Assembly: GCA_019637645.1 (NCBI GenBank)
Contig: JAHBVH010000007.1
Span: 94,649 to 158,648, forward strand
DNA length: 64,000 nt
Source of the DNA: Caldilineaceae bacterium
GTDB lineage: Bacteria > Chloroflexota > Anaerolineae > Caldilineales > Caldilineaceae
Reading direction: 5' to 3'
Shown here one piece after another: positions 24,031-36,300 of this stretch. A program made the position numbers and the translations under genes. The stretch's first letter is position 1. Each line of letters opens with the position of its first letter. Under the pieces are notes generated by a model. The model was given only the letters and a program-made list of their open reading frames with translations, searched no databases and was not told where the DNA came from.

Positions 24031-25392
24031 ATGCGTTTTGCTTCTTCGATCCTAACGCCCAACCCGCCTGCGCGCGCCCGGATTGTCCAGACGTTGGAAG
24101 CCGCGCTCGCCGCCGTTGATCCGCGCAATGCTGTGCGCCATGTGCTCCAACGCGTTGGCGACCAGCTCACCGTGGGTGATCAGCGCTATGACCTAGCTCA
24201 CTTCCAACGTGTTTTTGTCATCGGCGCGGGCAAAGCGGGCGCACCCATGACCCAAGCCGTGGAAGAAGTGCTGGGCGACCGCCTCACCGCCGGGCTCGTG
24301 GTCGTCAAGACCGATCACGGTGGCCCCACCCAACAGATACCCATTGCCGAAGCCTCGCATCCCATGCCGGATGAAGCGGGAGTAGCCGCGGGGCAGCGCA
24401 TTCTCGAACTCGCCCGTCAGGCTGGCCCAACCGACCTCGTCATTGCCCTGCTCTCTGGCGGCGGCTCGGCGCTCCTTGTCAGCCCGGCAGCGGGCCTGAC
24501 CTTGGCCGACAAACAAGCGATGACCAATACGCTCTTGGCCTGTGGCGCGACGATTAACGAGATCAACTGTCTGCGCAAACATTGTAGCGCGGTCAAGGGT
24601 GGACAACTGGCGCGCCAAGTTGCCCCGGCTACCCTGATTACGCTAGTCCTGAGTGATGTCATTGGCAGTCCTTTGGATGTCATTGCCAGCGGCCCCACCG
24701 TGCCCGACGCTAGTACTTGGACCGACGCCTGGGCCGTGGTGGAAAAATACGACCTCAGTGAACGTCTCCCGCCTGCTGTGATCAACCGGCTGCGCGCGGG
24801 GCTGGCCGGGACGTTGGCCGATACGCCCAAAGCCGGTGACCCAGCTTTTAGCAAGAGCCAAAATGTGATCGTGGCCGATAACCGAGTAGCCGCGGCGGCG
24901 GCGCTCCACGCGGCGCGCCAACAGGGCTATACGGCCCAACTGTTGACAACCTACGTCGAAGGCGAAGCCGCACAGGTGGCTAAGGTTGCGGTGGCCTTGG
25001 CCAAGGAAGTGCGCGCCACGGGACAGCCCGTGGCAGCACCCGCCTGCTTGATCTTGGGCGGCGAGACGACGGTTACGTTGGGGCCAGACCCTGGTCACGG
25101 TGGGCGCAACCAAGAACTGGCCCTGGCCGCGGCCTTGGCGTTGCAGAGCACCCCCGGCGTTACCCTGGTTTCCCTCGCCACCGATGGCACCGATGGCCCC
25201 ACCGACAGTGCGGGTGGCCTGGCCGATAGCACCACTGTGGCGCGTGGGCTTGCCGCCGGTCTCAGCGCTGCGGAACACCTGCGGCGGCACGATGCCTATC
25301 CCTTCCTCCAGGCCACCAATGATCTGTTACTTACTGGGCCAACGCAGACCAATGTCAATGATCTCATCTTCGTCTTTGTCGAAGCCGGTTAG
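24031..25392 (+). CDS. Glycerate 2-kinase (MOFRL family)
   Basis: 453 residues. The ATG at 24031 lies 12 bp after the epimerase stop; a GTG at 24004 would overlap that gene and is less likely. VFVIGAGKAGAPM, LLSGGGSALLVSPA, INEINCLRKHCSAVKGGQLA and the C-terminal LGGETTVTLGPDPGHGGRNQE are diagnostic of the GckA/TtuD family. These enzymes phosphorylate D-glycerate to 2-phosphoglycerate; some relatives were once called hydroxypyruvate reductases. The step joins sugar-acid or glyoxylate breakdown to glycolysis. The close epimerase gene suggests one small operon. Confidence 0.9.
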   Translation: MRFASSILTPNPPARARIVQTLEAALAAVDPRNAVRHVLQRVGDQLTVGDQRYDLAHFQRVFVIGAGKAGAPMTQAVEEVLGDRLTAGLVVVKTDHGGPTQQIPIAEASHPMPDEAGVAAGQRILELARQAGPTDLVIALLSGGGSALLVSPAAGLTLADKQAMTNTLLACGATINEINCLRKHCSAVKGGQLARQVAPATLITLVLSDVIGSPLDVIASGPTVPDASTWTDAWAVVEKYDLSERLPPAVINRLRAGLAGTLADTPKAGDPAFSKSQNVIVADNRVAAAAALHAARQQGYTAQLLTTYVEGEAAQVAKVAVALAKEVRATGQPVAAPACLILGGETTVTLGPDPGHGGRNQELALAAALALQSTPGVTLVSLATDGTDGPTDSAGGLADSTTVARGLAAGLSAAEHLRRHDAYPFLQATNDLLLTGPTQTNVNDLIFVFVEAG

Positions 25393-25417
25393 GCGTTATC
25401 CCGTGGCGCGGTGAAAG

Positions 25418-25450
25418 AGACCTGACAGGTTTTACAAACCTGTCAGGTCT
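25418..25450. terminator. Perfect 15-bp hairpin after the glycerate kinase gene
   Basis: AGACCTGACAGGTTT and its exact complement enclose a 3-nt loop (TAC). It is a copy of the interspersed palindromic core placed 25 bp after the stop; likely to act as a terminator. Confidence 0.55.
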
Positions 25451-25503
25451 GGTCTAAGTGTTTACTCTTTACTTTATCGCCAATCACCCACAGGAGTTTT
25501 CCC

Positions 25504-26451
25504 ATGCGCACTGGTGTGTCGTATCTGGGGCATCATAATCCCAAGCACATGGCGACAGATTTTCGCGCCATGCGTGATCTACAGTTGGATGATATCTTTC
25601 TCTGTATGCAGGAGGTAGATTTTGTCCATTTCCCTGGCAAAGTACGCTTTGGCCCGCCCCTTGCCAAAGAACAAGGCATCCGTCCGCTAGCGCTTTTCTG
25701 GGGCGCGCTGAATCTCTTTGGCGGGGGACGGTCGAGCCACTTTCTGTTGAGCCACCCCGAATGTTTTCAAGTGGGGCTTGATGGGAAAGCCGCTGATGCG
25801 GGCTGTTATGTCAACCCAACCGCGGTTGGCTACTTGCAGGGGTTGATCGATGTCGTGGCCGCGGCTGGCTTTGAAGGGTATTTTATCGATGAGCCGACCC
25901 CCTTGCGAGACTGTTACTGCGCGGCCTGCCGCGCGGCCTTTGCGGCAACCTATGACAGCGATCTAACCACCGCCGCAGTCGATCTCCGCGAAGCCTTTCG
26001 CCAACAATGTGTGATCGACTATGTGCGCGTCATGGCTGATTACTGCAAGGCAACCCACCCCCAACTAGAGACTTTTTGTTGCATCATGCCCCATGATGAT
26101 GCGTTATGGGAGCCGGTGGCGCAAATTGCCACCCTCGATAACATTGGGACAGATATCTACTGGACCAACAATGAGCGGGCTGTGCAGGAAATGGAGCCCA
26201 TTGTGGCGCAGATGGCCGATGTCGCGCAGCGCTATGGCAAGGTTCACCACGAGTGGTTAGAATGTTGGCGGGCCAAACGTGGGCGGGAACAGCGGATCTT
26301 CGATCAGGGCGAGACCTTGGTCCGTCAACAACCCGATGCCTTGTATATCTGGGCGTGGGAAGGGCAGATCGGCACCAAAGAAAGCTGCGATGATCCGCTC
26401 ACGGCGTGGGCCAATGCTTGTGAAGTGCTACGCCTTGCCAAAAGTGGATAG
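25504..26451 (+). CDS. Unassigned TIM-barrel-like protein with a CxCxxC motif
   Basis: 315 residues, cytosolic, no signal peptide. CACAGGAG lies before the ATG. I do not recognise a named family. Alternating strands and helices and phrases such as GFEGYFIDEPTPLRDCYCAAC suggest a TIM-barrel, glycosidase-like fold, where the Glu of FIDEP would lie at a strand end. Cys137, Cys139 and Cys142 follow at once and could bind metal. Similar Cys groups occur in some GH42-type and related sugar enzymes (family knowledge, weak). HHEWLECWRAKRG and LYIWAWEGQ are other conserved-looking blocks. It may act on a sugar, but this is inference. It sits alone between two strong hairpins. Confidence 0.6.
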   Translation: MRTGVSYLGHHNPKHMATDFRAMRDLQLDDIFLCMQEVDFVHFPGKVRFGPPLAKEQGIRPLALFWGALNLFGGGRSSHFLLSHPECFQVGLDGKAADAGCYVNPTAVGYLQGLIDVVAAAGFEGYFIDEPTPLRDCYCAACRAAFAATYDSDLTTAAVDLREAFRQQCVIDYVRVMADYCKATHPQLETFCCIMPHDDALWEPVAQIATLDNIGTDIYWTNNERAVQEMEPIVAQMADVAQRYGKVHHEWLECWRAKRGREQRIFDQGETLVRQQPDALYIWAWEGQIGTKESCDDPLTAWANACEVLRLAKSG

Positions 26452-26502
26452 GGCCGCGGTTGCTGGTCGTGCCTTGATGGACTCTGTCCGAGCGTATTAA
26501 AA

Positions 26503-26540
26503 AAAAGCGGCGCATCTGCTGTGAACAGAGCGCCGCTTTT
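26503..26540. terminator. Strong intrinsic terminator
   Basis: AAAAGCGGCGC (26503-26513) pairs perfectly with GCGCCGCTTTT (26530-26540) across a 16-nt loop. A-run on one side and T-run on the other allow termination in both directions. It follows the TIM-barrel-like gene by about 50 bp. Confidence 0.8.
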
Positions 26541-27074
26541 ACATGGACAAACAATGGTTAGCGAGCCAAAAGTAGATGTCCAAGGATAGGATACCACGTA
26601 AATTGTTATTTGCAATTGCTGAAATTCTGATCAGGTTGTAGGTGGTAGCCTTACAGTTTATTTACTCATGCTCTTTCGAATAGTCAGTTACCCTGATAAT
26701 CGGGAGATAAGTATAAAACTCCCTCGCTCATTGGCTCCTATAACTTACGCAAAGTTAGCGCCGCGCAGCTTGCGGCATCCGAGCAACTTTGCGGCGTAAG
26801 CTCTATCTCCTTATTACTCAATACTCGGCTTGCCCTCCTGGTAGACACGCTAGCCTATCTGTTTCGCATTCCTAAAAATTCATGTTATATCGGTAACCAT
26901 GTCGTCGATTCTATTTGGCAGCAAAAAATCTCTTAAATAAATAGAGCGAAAGTGCGAATAATTTTACGTGTTTTGCTGTATGCATATGGGTAAAGTTTTG
27001 GTTATCCTGTATAGGATTTATGAACAGTGTTTGTGGTTAAAATTCCTACACATAAGCTGCGTAGCAAAGTGATC

Positions 27075-27122
27075 TAATGCTAGAGCAATCTGCGGCATGG
27101 GCCGCTGCTCTAGCAAATTAGT
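27075..27122. other. Bulged long inverted repeat in the leader
   Basis: CTAATGCTAGAGCA...GCGGC pairs with GCCGC...TGCTCTAGCAAATTAG, leaving small bulges and a 4-nt loop (ATGG). It has no T-run, so it is more likely an RNA or DNA structural element than a terminator. Confidence 0.5.
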
Positions 27123-27237
27123 TGCCTGAAATTATTAAGGTTGATTACTTTTTAATAATGTAAATTAAGAATTGCCGTGGCGTATCTTCGTAAACAATGC
27201 ATGGTCAGCGCCCGACAACGCATCTAGGAGCATCTTT

Positions 27238-27264
27238 GGTTGCCAGCCCGCTATGGTGGCAACC
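27238..27264 (+). promoter_or_regulatory. Hairpin 30 bp upstream of the giant gene's ribosome site
   Basis: GGTTGCCA and TGGCAACC enclose an 11-nt loop. The GGAGG ribosome site follows at 27294. The placement would suit a transcript-stability or translation-control element. Confidence 0.45.
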
Positions 27265-27304
27265 ATCTCGGTAAGTAATTTTCTTAGCCAAATGGAGGAA
27301 AACG

Positions 27305-30300
27305 ATGGCTATCTCCTATCTTAGTAGTCGAAAACGAAGTAGTCGAAAGCGGACCCTGCACTATGCATTGTATAAGAGTGTAACCATTGGTGTACTGGCC
27401 GCTTTGCTGGCTGGCCTCCTGCCACCACCGCTGGTGAGCCTGATTTCGCCCCAGCTTGCCGCCTTGCTCCCAGCGCCAAAGGTCGCCCAAGCCGCGGGGA
27501 GCGCAAGCGGCGGCATTTTCCAGGATATAAACGGTGACGGTCTCGATAGTGGTCCCGGCGAACCGGGTGTGGCAGGCGTCACCGTGACGGCCTACTCTGC
27601 CACGGGTGCTGGTGCGGGCACAGTCGTCGCCACAGCGACCAGTGATGCCGCTGGTAGTTATACGCTTGATCTTTCTGCCTTGGCGACTTTTATACCCCTG
27701 CGCTTTGAGTTCACTAATTTCCCGGCGGGTTATTCCGCAAGTCCGTTTAATAGCGCTAGCGCAGGCTCGAAGACGAATGTGCGCTTTTTCTCCACCATCA
27801 ATGGTAATACCACGGCTATCAACTTTGGGTTGGTGAATGCTACGACATCTATCGAGATCGGTAACCGCGTGTGGCGGGATGCGGACAGTGACGGGATCCA
27901 AGATCCGAATGAAACTGCCATTGCTGGGGTGGTCATCGGCTTGTATAACAGCAGCGGAACGCTTATTGACACTGTGACTACGGCCACTGACGGCACCTAT
28001 TACTTTTCGAGCGCGAGCGGCACCGATGTAACTGGACGCAACTATGGCGTGAGTTTACAACCCAATACCGCTTACACGGTGGCTATACTCGACAGCAATT
28101 TCGCCAGCGGCAAACCGTTGAACGGGCTGGTTGTAACGACTGCCAACAGCCAGGGTGACACGAGCAACGACAGCATCAATGATCTGCGCGATTCCGATGG
28201 CGTGGGAGTCAGCGTCGGCAGTGGCACGAACTTGGCAACCCAAAGCGGTGTAAGCTTTACCACGGGCGTGGCGGGGGCCAACAACCACAGCTTCGACTTT
28301 GGTTTTACCCAGACCGGGACGCTCCAGATCGTCAAGCAGACCGTGGGGAACGACGGCACCTTTAACTTTGCCTTAACCAATCCTGACGCGACACAGAATG
28401 CTGTGAGCATCACGACGGTAGGTAACACGGGCAATAGCGGGACACCCTCCACCAAACTGATGGGCAGCTACATCGTCAGCGAAGATCAGCCGCCCGCCAA
28501 CTGGGCGTTGACTGGACTCAGTTGTACGGGTGACACCGACAATGGATCCTTGCTCGACCCAGGCAGCCGCAAAATAACGATTGACCTGGACGCGGGTGAG
28601 AATATTGTCTGCACCTTCACCAACACCTATACGTTGCCCGGTGTCGTCCAAGTGACTAAGCAGGTAATGACCACAGATGGCAGTAATCCCACCATTAGCG
28701 GCAACTTCACCATCAATATCGCGTGCGGGAATGCCAGTATCTCTCCCGGCAACAGCCAGACGGTCGCGGCGGGAAACAGCATCACCTTTAGCAACATCCC
28801 TGCCGGCAGCCTATGCACGATTGAGGAAAATACAAGCACCCTGCCTGCTGCACCCGCTGGCTATAGTTGGGCTGCATTCCAGGTGACGCCCAGCCAGTTC
28901 ATGATGGGCACCGGGCAGACGGTGCTGGTGACGGCGAAGAATATCCTGATGCCACAAGCAAACGGCAAGAATACGCTGACCGTGACCAAGACCATCGCTG
29001 GCACAGGCAGTGGGCCATTCGCGATCACCGTCATTGGGGCTAGCGGCTACCTCAGCGCGACCACAATCAATGGCGGCCAGAGCAAAGTCTTCACCGGATT
29101 GGTGGGTGGCGTCTACACGGTCACTGAAAACACACCCGCTGGCTGGACGACGGTCTACACCGCCACGCCTGGCACGGGGGGGAGTAGTCAAGCGGTGGTA
29201 ACCTTGCAGGGAAGCAACACGGCTACCCTGGCCGCCGCCCCGATTAGCGGCAAAGTCTTTCGCGACTTCAATAGTGATGGGCTGCTCACGGCGAATGGCG
29301 TGATCACCGATACGGGCGTGAGTGGCGTGACCGTGACCGCCTACGACAAGAATGGCAAGGTTGTGGGCAGCGCCACCAGCGGTGCGGATGGCACGTATAC
29401 GATCAACCCGACCGGCGCCGGGCCCTATCGCGTGGTCTTTAGCAATTTGCCCGCCGATTACGAACCGACCACCCATGGCACAAACAATGGCACGAGTGTG
29501 CAGTTTGTGAATACCGCAGCGCAGGCAAGTAACGTCAATTTGGGTATCTTGGCACCTTGTCTCTACTGCCAGAACAACCCATCGATTGCCACCGTGGTCA
29601 TGAATGTCAATGATGCGCCGACAATGGATCCGACCATTGTCGATTTTTCTAATAGCGTAGGTATACCTTTCACCCCATACAGCACGGTAGATGCCAATTA
29701 TAATTGGGCTTATCCTACGAGCATTCCTGCAAATCCAGCGCTGCGTACTGTCGCCAAGATAGGTGATGTCGGTAGCGTGATGGGGTTAGCCTGGGATCGG
29801 TTGCACTCACGGCTGTTCACCAGTGCTTATGGTCGCGGTTGGTCAAAGATCAAAGCCAATAGTTCAGCCAATGGTTACGCCGAGGGCGCGATCTATCAAG
29901 TTCCCTATGTCGCCAATGCGCCTAATACGCCCACCCTTTGGCTCGATTTAGAAACTCTTTTTGGGAATGACTTTGCGGGTACCTTTACCCTAGATCGTGC
30001 CAGTAGCTTTATCGGGGCGAATCGCACCAATGATTATCCGAATCTGGTGGGTTATACCGGTCTAGGCGGGATGGCGGTTTCCAATAACGGCGACGAACTA
30101 TATGTAGTCAATTTAAATGCACCAGAAGTGCTCGCGATCCCGGTCGATAGCAATGGCAATCCGCCTGCCAGCTCCGGTGCGATTAAGCGCTTTCCGTTTC
30201 CGACCGCCGATTGTCCTAGCGGCACCTGGTCGTATGGCCGCAGCTATCGAGCCGCCTTTGGGGTCACCGTCTATCCACCCACGGGCGAAGTCTATGCGAC

Positions 30301-33300
30301 TTTGACCTGTACCGGCCCAACTGTGGCCGATATGAAAGGATTGGTCTATGCGTTTGACCCGTCTAGCCCGACACCTAGCGCTGCGGATATGGTGCTAAAA
30401 CTCACCATCCCAATGAACGTCTTGCATCCGACCGTCACGAATGCCTCAAGCTGGTATGCCGAAACGCTGAATGAATGGCGCAACCTGAGCGGATACGCGT
30501 ATGACTTCCAGCCATTGTCTAAGAATGTAATGCTTTGGTTAGGCGAGCCAGTCTTTAATCTGCGGGCCGATGGCGGTTATGATCTGACGGTAGCCGAACG
30601 GAACCGTTACTATGATATGGCTGGTGATGCCTATTGGGTTGCGGCAGGCGCGATGTACAAAGCCTGTAGCACGGGGAGTAGTACATTGCCAACCTGGACA
30701 TTAGAAAATAACAAGGTTTGTGGTAGCGCCACCAGCACCGTGAATTGGACCTATGGTAGTGGACGTGCCGGCGCGAGTACCGATATCACCAATCGCTTCT
30801 ATAAGTATGTAGGGGCGGAAGGGGCGATGATGCAAGGCACCCTCGCAACGATACCCGGCTCGTCCGAGATCGTTGGCGTGGGTCTCGATGCTGAATTCAA
30901 CGCCGGTACACATGGGGTGGCCTGGTTTAATCTATCGACCGGAGAACGGCAGCGCCATGCTCAATTTACAACCTATAAGCATTTTGGCAAGGCCAATAAT
31001 CATGGCGACATCGAAGTGTTGTGTAATCCGGCACCCATTGAAATTGGCAACCGTGTCTGGGATGATCTCAACGGTAATGGCGTCCAAGATGCGGGCGAAC
31101 CGGGGGTCACCGGTGTCCAAGTCAGCTTGCAAGGGCCGACCAACACCGTGCAGACGACCACGGACAGCAATGGCAATTACTACTTTAATAACCTGCTGGC
31201 CCACACCGCTTACACGCTTACGATGGATGTGCCTGCCGATTACAGCTTGACCGCAGCCAACCAGGCTGCATTGAGCGGCGCTACTGCCAGCAGCAACGAC
31301 CCGATCAGTGACACCATCGACAGCGATGCTGTATTGATCGGCGGCAAAGCGACCATCTTCTACACCACGGGTGGCGCAGGTCAGAACAACCACGGGCTGG
31401 GCTTTGGCTTTGCCCAACCGGTGAGTGGGCAAGTGGATATCCTGAATATCGCGCCAGCATCCGTCAATACACCAACGGCCACGCCAACCAACACCCCGAC
31501 GAACACACCAGTCGGCCCAACGGCCACGCCAACCAACACCCCGACAGACACACCGGTTGGCCCGACGGCCACCCCGACGGACACACCGGTTGGCCCGACG
31601 GCCACCCCGACGGACACACCGGTTGGCCCAACGGCCACCCCGACAGACACACCGGTTGGCCCGACGGCAACGCCGACCAACACGCCCGTTGGCCCGACGG
31701 CAACGCCGACCAACACGCCCGTTGGCCCAACCGCGACACCAACGAACACACCTGTTGGGCCGACGTCAACGCCCACCAATACGCCGGTTGGCCCTACCGC
31801 AACGCCGACGGATACGCCGGTTGGTCCAACATCAACGCCGACGGACACACCGGTTGGCCCGACGGCGACCCCGACGAATACGCCGGTTGGCCCTACCGCA
31901 ACGCCGACGAATACACCGGTTGGCCCGACGGCGACGCCAACGGACACAACGCTCGTCAGCATCGGCAACCAAGTGTGGCAGGATGACGATAACAATGGCC
32001 GTTTTGATACCATCGAAATGCCGATACCCCATCTGCTCATGGAGTTGTGGGTAGACTTGGATCAAGATGGCATCGCTGAACCCCAAGGGGACGACGCTGT
32101 CCAGATTCCGCTCACGACCACGACAAGCATCAGCGGCACCTACCGCTTCTCGGATCTACTGCCGGGCAATTACTTTGTCCGCATTCCTGAGCCGCCCCGC
32201 GCCATACCTTTATCCAGCTTCCCCTACGAAGAGCCGGACGACGGCGTGGACAACAATGACAATGGCCGCCAGCCCGCTGGCCCCGCCACCCAAGTCCTTA
32301 GCTCGGTCATTCGGCTCGATCTAGGTGAGGAGCCTGGCACCGGTGGTGGCGGTCACTATGACTATACCGTTGACTTTGGGCTAGTCGATCCCTTTATTGG
32401 CAACCTCGTGTGGTATGACCAAAATAACAACGGCTGGGCCGATGATAGCGAGCCCGGTATTCCGAATGTAACCATCTACTTGCTCGAGGATACGAACAAC
32501 AACGGCGTGATCGACCCAGCAGAGCAGACGCCGGTGCGCACCATCGCGACCAATCCCGATGGGCTCTATGCCTTTATGGACATTGGCCCTGGCAGCTATC
32601 AGGTGGTGATCCCGGCCAGCAACTTTGCTCCCGGGCAACCCCTAGCGGCCTACCCCAGTTCCAGCACGCCGACCAATCTCAACGACGATCAACAGGACGA
32701 TGATGACAATGGCTTCCAAGTGGGCCGCGCCATGACGACCACCAGCCCCATCGTAACCCTATCCGTAGACGGCGAACCAGCGAATGGTGTCAGCGAAACG
32801 GGGCGCGGTAACTGGCTGGATGATGGGGATGACAATAACGGCGATATGACCATCGACTTTGGCTTCGCCCCGCTGGCCCAATTTGGCGACCGGGTTTGGA
32901 TCGAAAGTGATACCGATGGCCGGGCCGGGACAGGTTCGCTGATTCCTGTGGCCGGTATGGTCATTACAGCGACGGACGGCCTCCATCGCTATACCACCAC
33001 GACCACGGCCCAAGGCTACTACAGCTTCACCGTGAATGCTGGCACCTACACCGTTACCTATGGCAGTGTACCGGCGAGCTATGGCTCCGTGACGCTAAGC
33101 GATACGCCCGGTGGCAGCAGTGCCAGTGGCAACGCGGGGCTGTATGCCGAAGCTGGCCGCCCCGATCAAAGCCATGTCAATGGCACAACGGTGACAGTAG
33201 CCGAAGGCGAGGCTAACTGGACGGTGGACTTTGCCTTCCACGCCGCGCCTGTGCAATTGGGCGACCGGGTCTGGATCGAGAGTGACAGCAATGGGGATGC

Positions 33301-36300
33301 CAGTGATGGCGTGCTTGCGGGGTTAGGTGGGCTAACGATCATGGCGACGGCCAGTGATGGGACAACCGTCTATACGACCACGACCGATATTTTTGGCTAC
33401 TATACCCTGATCGTGCCTGCCTATGACACCTACACCGTGACGACAGAGCCAGTGGGTGATCTCTTTGCCTCGCCCGTTTTGGTGCAGGACGGCAGCGACC
33501 CGGTGAACAACAACGACCGCAATCATGACCGGCTGGGCACCACCGTTGTGATGACCACAACCGACAACCTGAGCATCGACTTCGGCTTCTCCCCTGCGGC
33601 CCAATTCGGTGATCGGGTCTGGATTGAGAGCGACGGCGACGGCGACGCTGCCACCGGGAGTATTATTCCGGTGGCCGGTATGGGCCTGATTGCCACAGCC
33701 AGCAACGGTACAGATTTCTACCTTGCCCTCACCAATGTGGACGGCTACTACTCCTTCATTGTACCCGCTGGCACCTATACGGTTACCTATGGTACGGTCC
33801 CAGCCACGTATGGTTTGGTCGTGCCAAGCGATACACCGGGTGGCAACTATGAAAGTGGCAATGCTGGCTTCTATAGCGAGCCCGGCGACCCTGATCGAAG
33901 CCATGCTCAACATACGCGCGTAACGGTGGCGAGTGGAGAAGCCAACTGGCATGTGGACTTTGCCTTTAGCCCGCCGCTAGTCAGCCTGGGCAACCGGCTC
34001 TTCTATGATACCAATGATGATGGGTTGGACAATGACGGTCTTAGCCGCGCGTTGGGCAGTAGCGCGGGCATCGATGGGGCCACCGTCCAACTCTACCAGG
34101 ACACGAACGGGAATGGCCGCTTTGATCTGAGCGATACACCGTTGTTGAATACGACAACGCAAAACGGCGGTTATTATACCTTTACCAAACTGATGCCGAC
34201 GGTGGGTATTACCAGTACCTACCTCGTGGTAATCCCGAGCAGCAACTTCGTCGCCGGTGGCCCTTTGGTTGGCTATCTCAGCAGTACCGATATCGCTACC
34301 ACCCTCACGCCCGACGATGATCGCGACTTTGACGACAACGGCGAAGTCAATGGCGTATTGGGGCAAGCGAGCGGTTTCGTCGCCAGCCGTGCGGTGACGG
34401 TGACGCTTGACGGCGAGCCGATCAATGAGAACAACGGTGGCAACGATCCAACAGACGATAACGACAGCAACCAGACCATTGACTTCGGCTTCTTCCGCTA
34501 TGACTGGGGCGATCTGCCCGCCATCTACGCAACCCTGGCCGTCGCCAACGGGGCGCGCCATCAGATCGACCCGCTCGCCAACCCCATTCTGGGTACAATC
34601 ATCGATAGTGAATACGATGGTCAACCGACGGTTGGGGCTGGTGGCGACGACTTGACCGGCCGCGCTGATGAAGATGGGGTGGTCATCCCCACGCTACAAC
34701 CGAATACGACCGTCAATCTCACGGTTACCTATAGCAACCCAACCACCGGCACCGTCTACCTCAACGGCTGGATCGACTTTAACGCTGATGGCGTCATGGG
34801 AGCTGGCGAACAGGTGATCACCGATACCACCGTGCCGACGGGAACGGGGCAGTTGATCATTCCCATGACAGTCCCTGCCACCACGCACCCTGGCGAGGTC
34901 TATGCCCGCTTCCGCATTAGCCGTGTGGCTGGCCTGGGCATGACGGGGGCCGCCCCCGACGGCGAAGTCGAAGATTATCTCGCCTTTACCAATGTGGCGG
35001 ACTTGGGCGATCTGCCCGACCGTTATGGTACGCTCAAGAGCAGCGATGGCGCACGTCATCTCCTCACGAGCAATACGCGGCTGAATGGCAGTGTCGATAG
35101 TGACCCAGATGGCATGCCCAGCCTGGGAGCAGATGGGGACGATACTGATACCGACGTGCCCAATGCGGGCGATGATGAGAATGGCGTTACTTGGCCGCCA
35201 GTGATCTTGCCCAATAGCACGGTGCCTATTACCGTGGTGGTGGCGACAACCGGTACTGCCTATCTCAACGCCTGGATCGACTTCAACGGCGATGGCGACT
35301 TTGAGGACGAACAAGAGCGCATTGTGATGACCGATACGGCCTATACCACGGGCACCCATGTGTTTAACATCAGCGCACCCAGCTTTGTCACCACCACGCT
35401 CTACGCCCGCTTCCGCCTGACCGACAACCCTGGTGAGGCCACAACGCCCACCGGCAGCGCGCCGAGTGGCGAAGTTGAAGATTATGTCCGCACAGGGGTA
35501 GGCAACACCGTCTGGCTGGACAATGGACAAGGTGGTGGTCTCGCGAACAATGGGATTCGCGACGGTGGCGAAGTGGGCATCCCGGGCGTAACCGTAGAAC
35601 TCTATCGTGGCACGGACACGCCTGGTGTGGCTACGCCATTGGCCGTGCTGACCACGGATGATGCTGGTCACTACTTCTTCACCGGTTTGCCGCCGGGTGA
35701 CTATGTGATCCACATCCCAGCCGAAAACTTTGACGAAAGTAGTGATCCGCTTTACCAATACCTCAGCAGCACTGGTGCTGGTTTGTCCACCACAGTTGCC
35801 GATGAGAATGTGGATGAGAACGGGATCGACAATCCGAATCCGGCAGTCAATGGCATCTCGTCTGGCGTAGTACCCCTCGGGGCGGTTGGCAACGTCACCA
35901 TCGACTTCGCCTTCCTTGGCTATGACTTCGGCGACCTGCCGGATGGCCCCTATGCGACCTTGCTGGCCAACAACGGCCCCCGCCATGTTGTCAGCCCTGA
36001 TCTCTACTTTGGCGCTAGTGTCGATGTGGATGCGGATGGTCAACCCGATGTGAATGCTGGCCTGGGCAGCAACCTAGGTGGAGATGACCAAGCCGATGGC
36101 AATGACGACGAAGATGGCATTGGCATTCCGGCGCTCATGGCCAATACCGAGCGGACTATCTTCCTCTTCACCCATGTAACGCCGACTGTCTCTGCCTACT
36201 ATGGCGCGTTCATCGACTTCGACGGCGATGGAAACTTTGGCTTGGATGAAATCTACTTGGGTGTAGCTGGCGATGGCTATAACACAGTGTCTATTTCGAT

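Larger units (their letters stand above)
26452..27304. other. Long AT-richer leader region of the giant protein gene
   Basis: About 850 bp with no supported gene. From the left it holds the terminator at 26503-26540, a near-palindrome around 26744-26800 (CTTACGCAAAGTT against AACTTTGCGGCGTAAG), a long AT-rich stretch (about 26600-27200), a bulged inverted repeat (27075-27122) and a hairpin (27238-27264) just before the ribosome site. Base composition differs visibly from the GC-rich genes on both sides. Confidence 0.6.

Noticed and set aside
26741..26805. Possible cyclic-di-GMP riboswitch around ACGCAAAG
   Set aside because: The short match is part of a near-palindrome; the other conserved riboswitch segments are absent.
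31381..32040. 219-codon minus-strand frame of [12 protein letters not shown] repeats
   Set aside because: It is the complement of the Thr/Pro linker in the giant gene; the repeat makes every frame open.
34694..36043. 449-codon minus-strand frame inside the giant gene
   Set aside because: Composition is that of antisense to Asp/Gly-rich repeats; no signal, domain or ribosome site.
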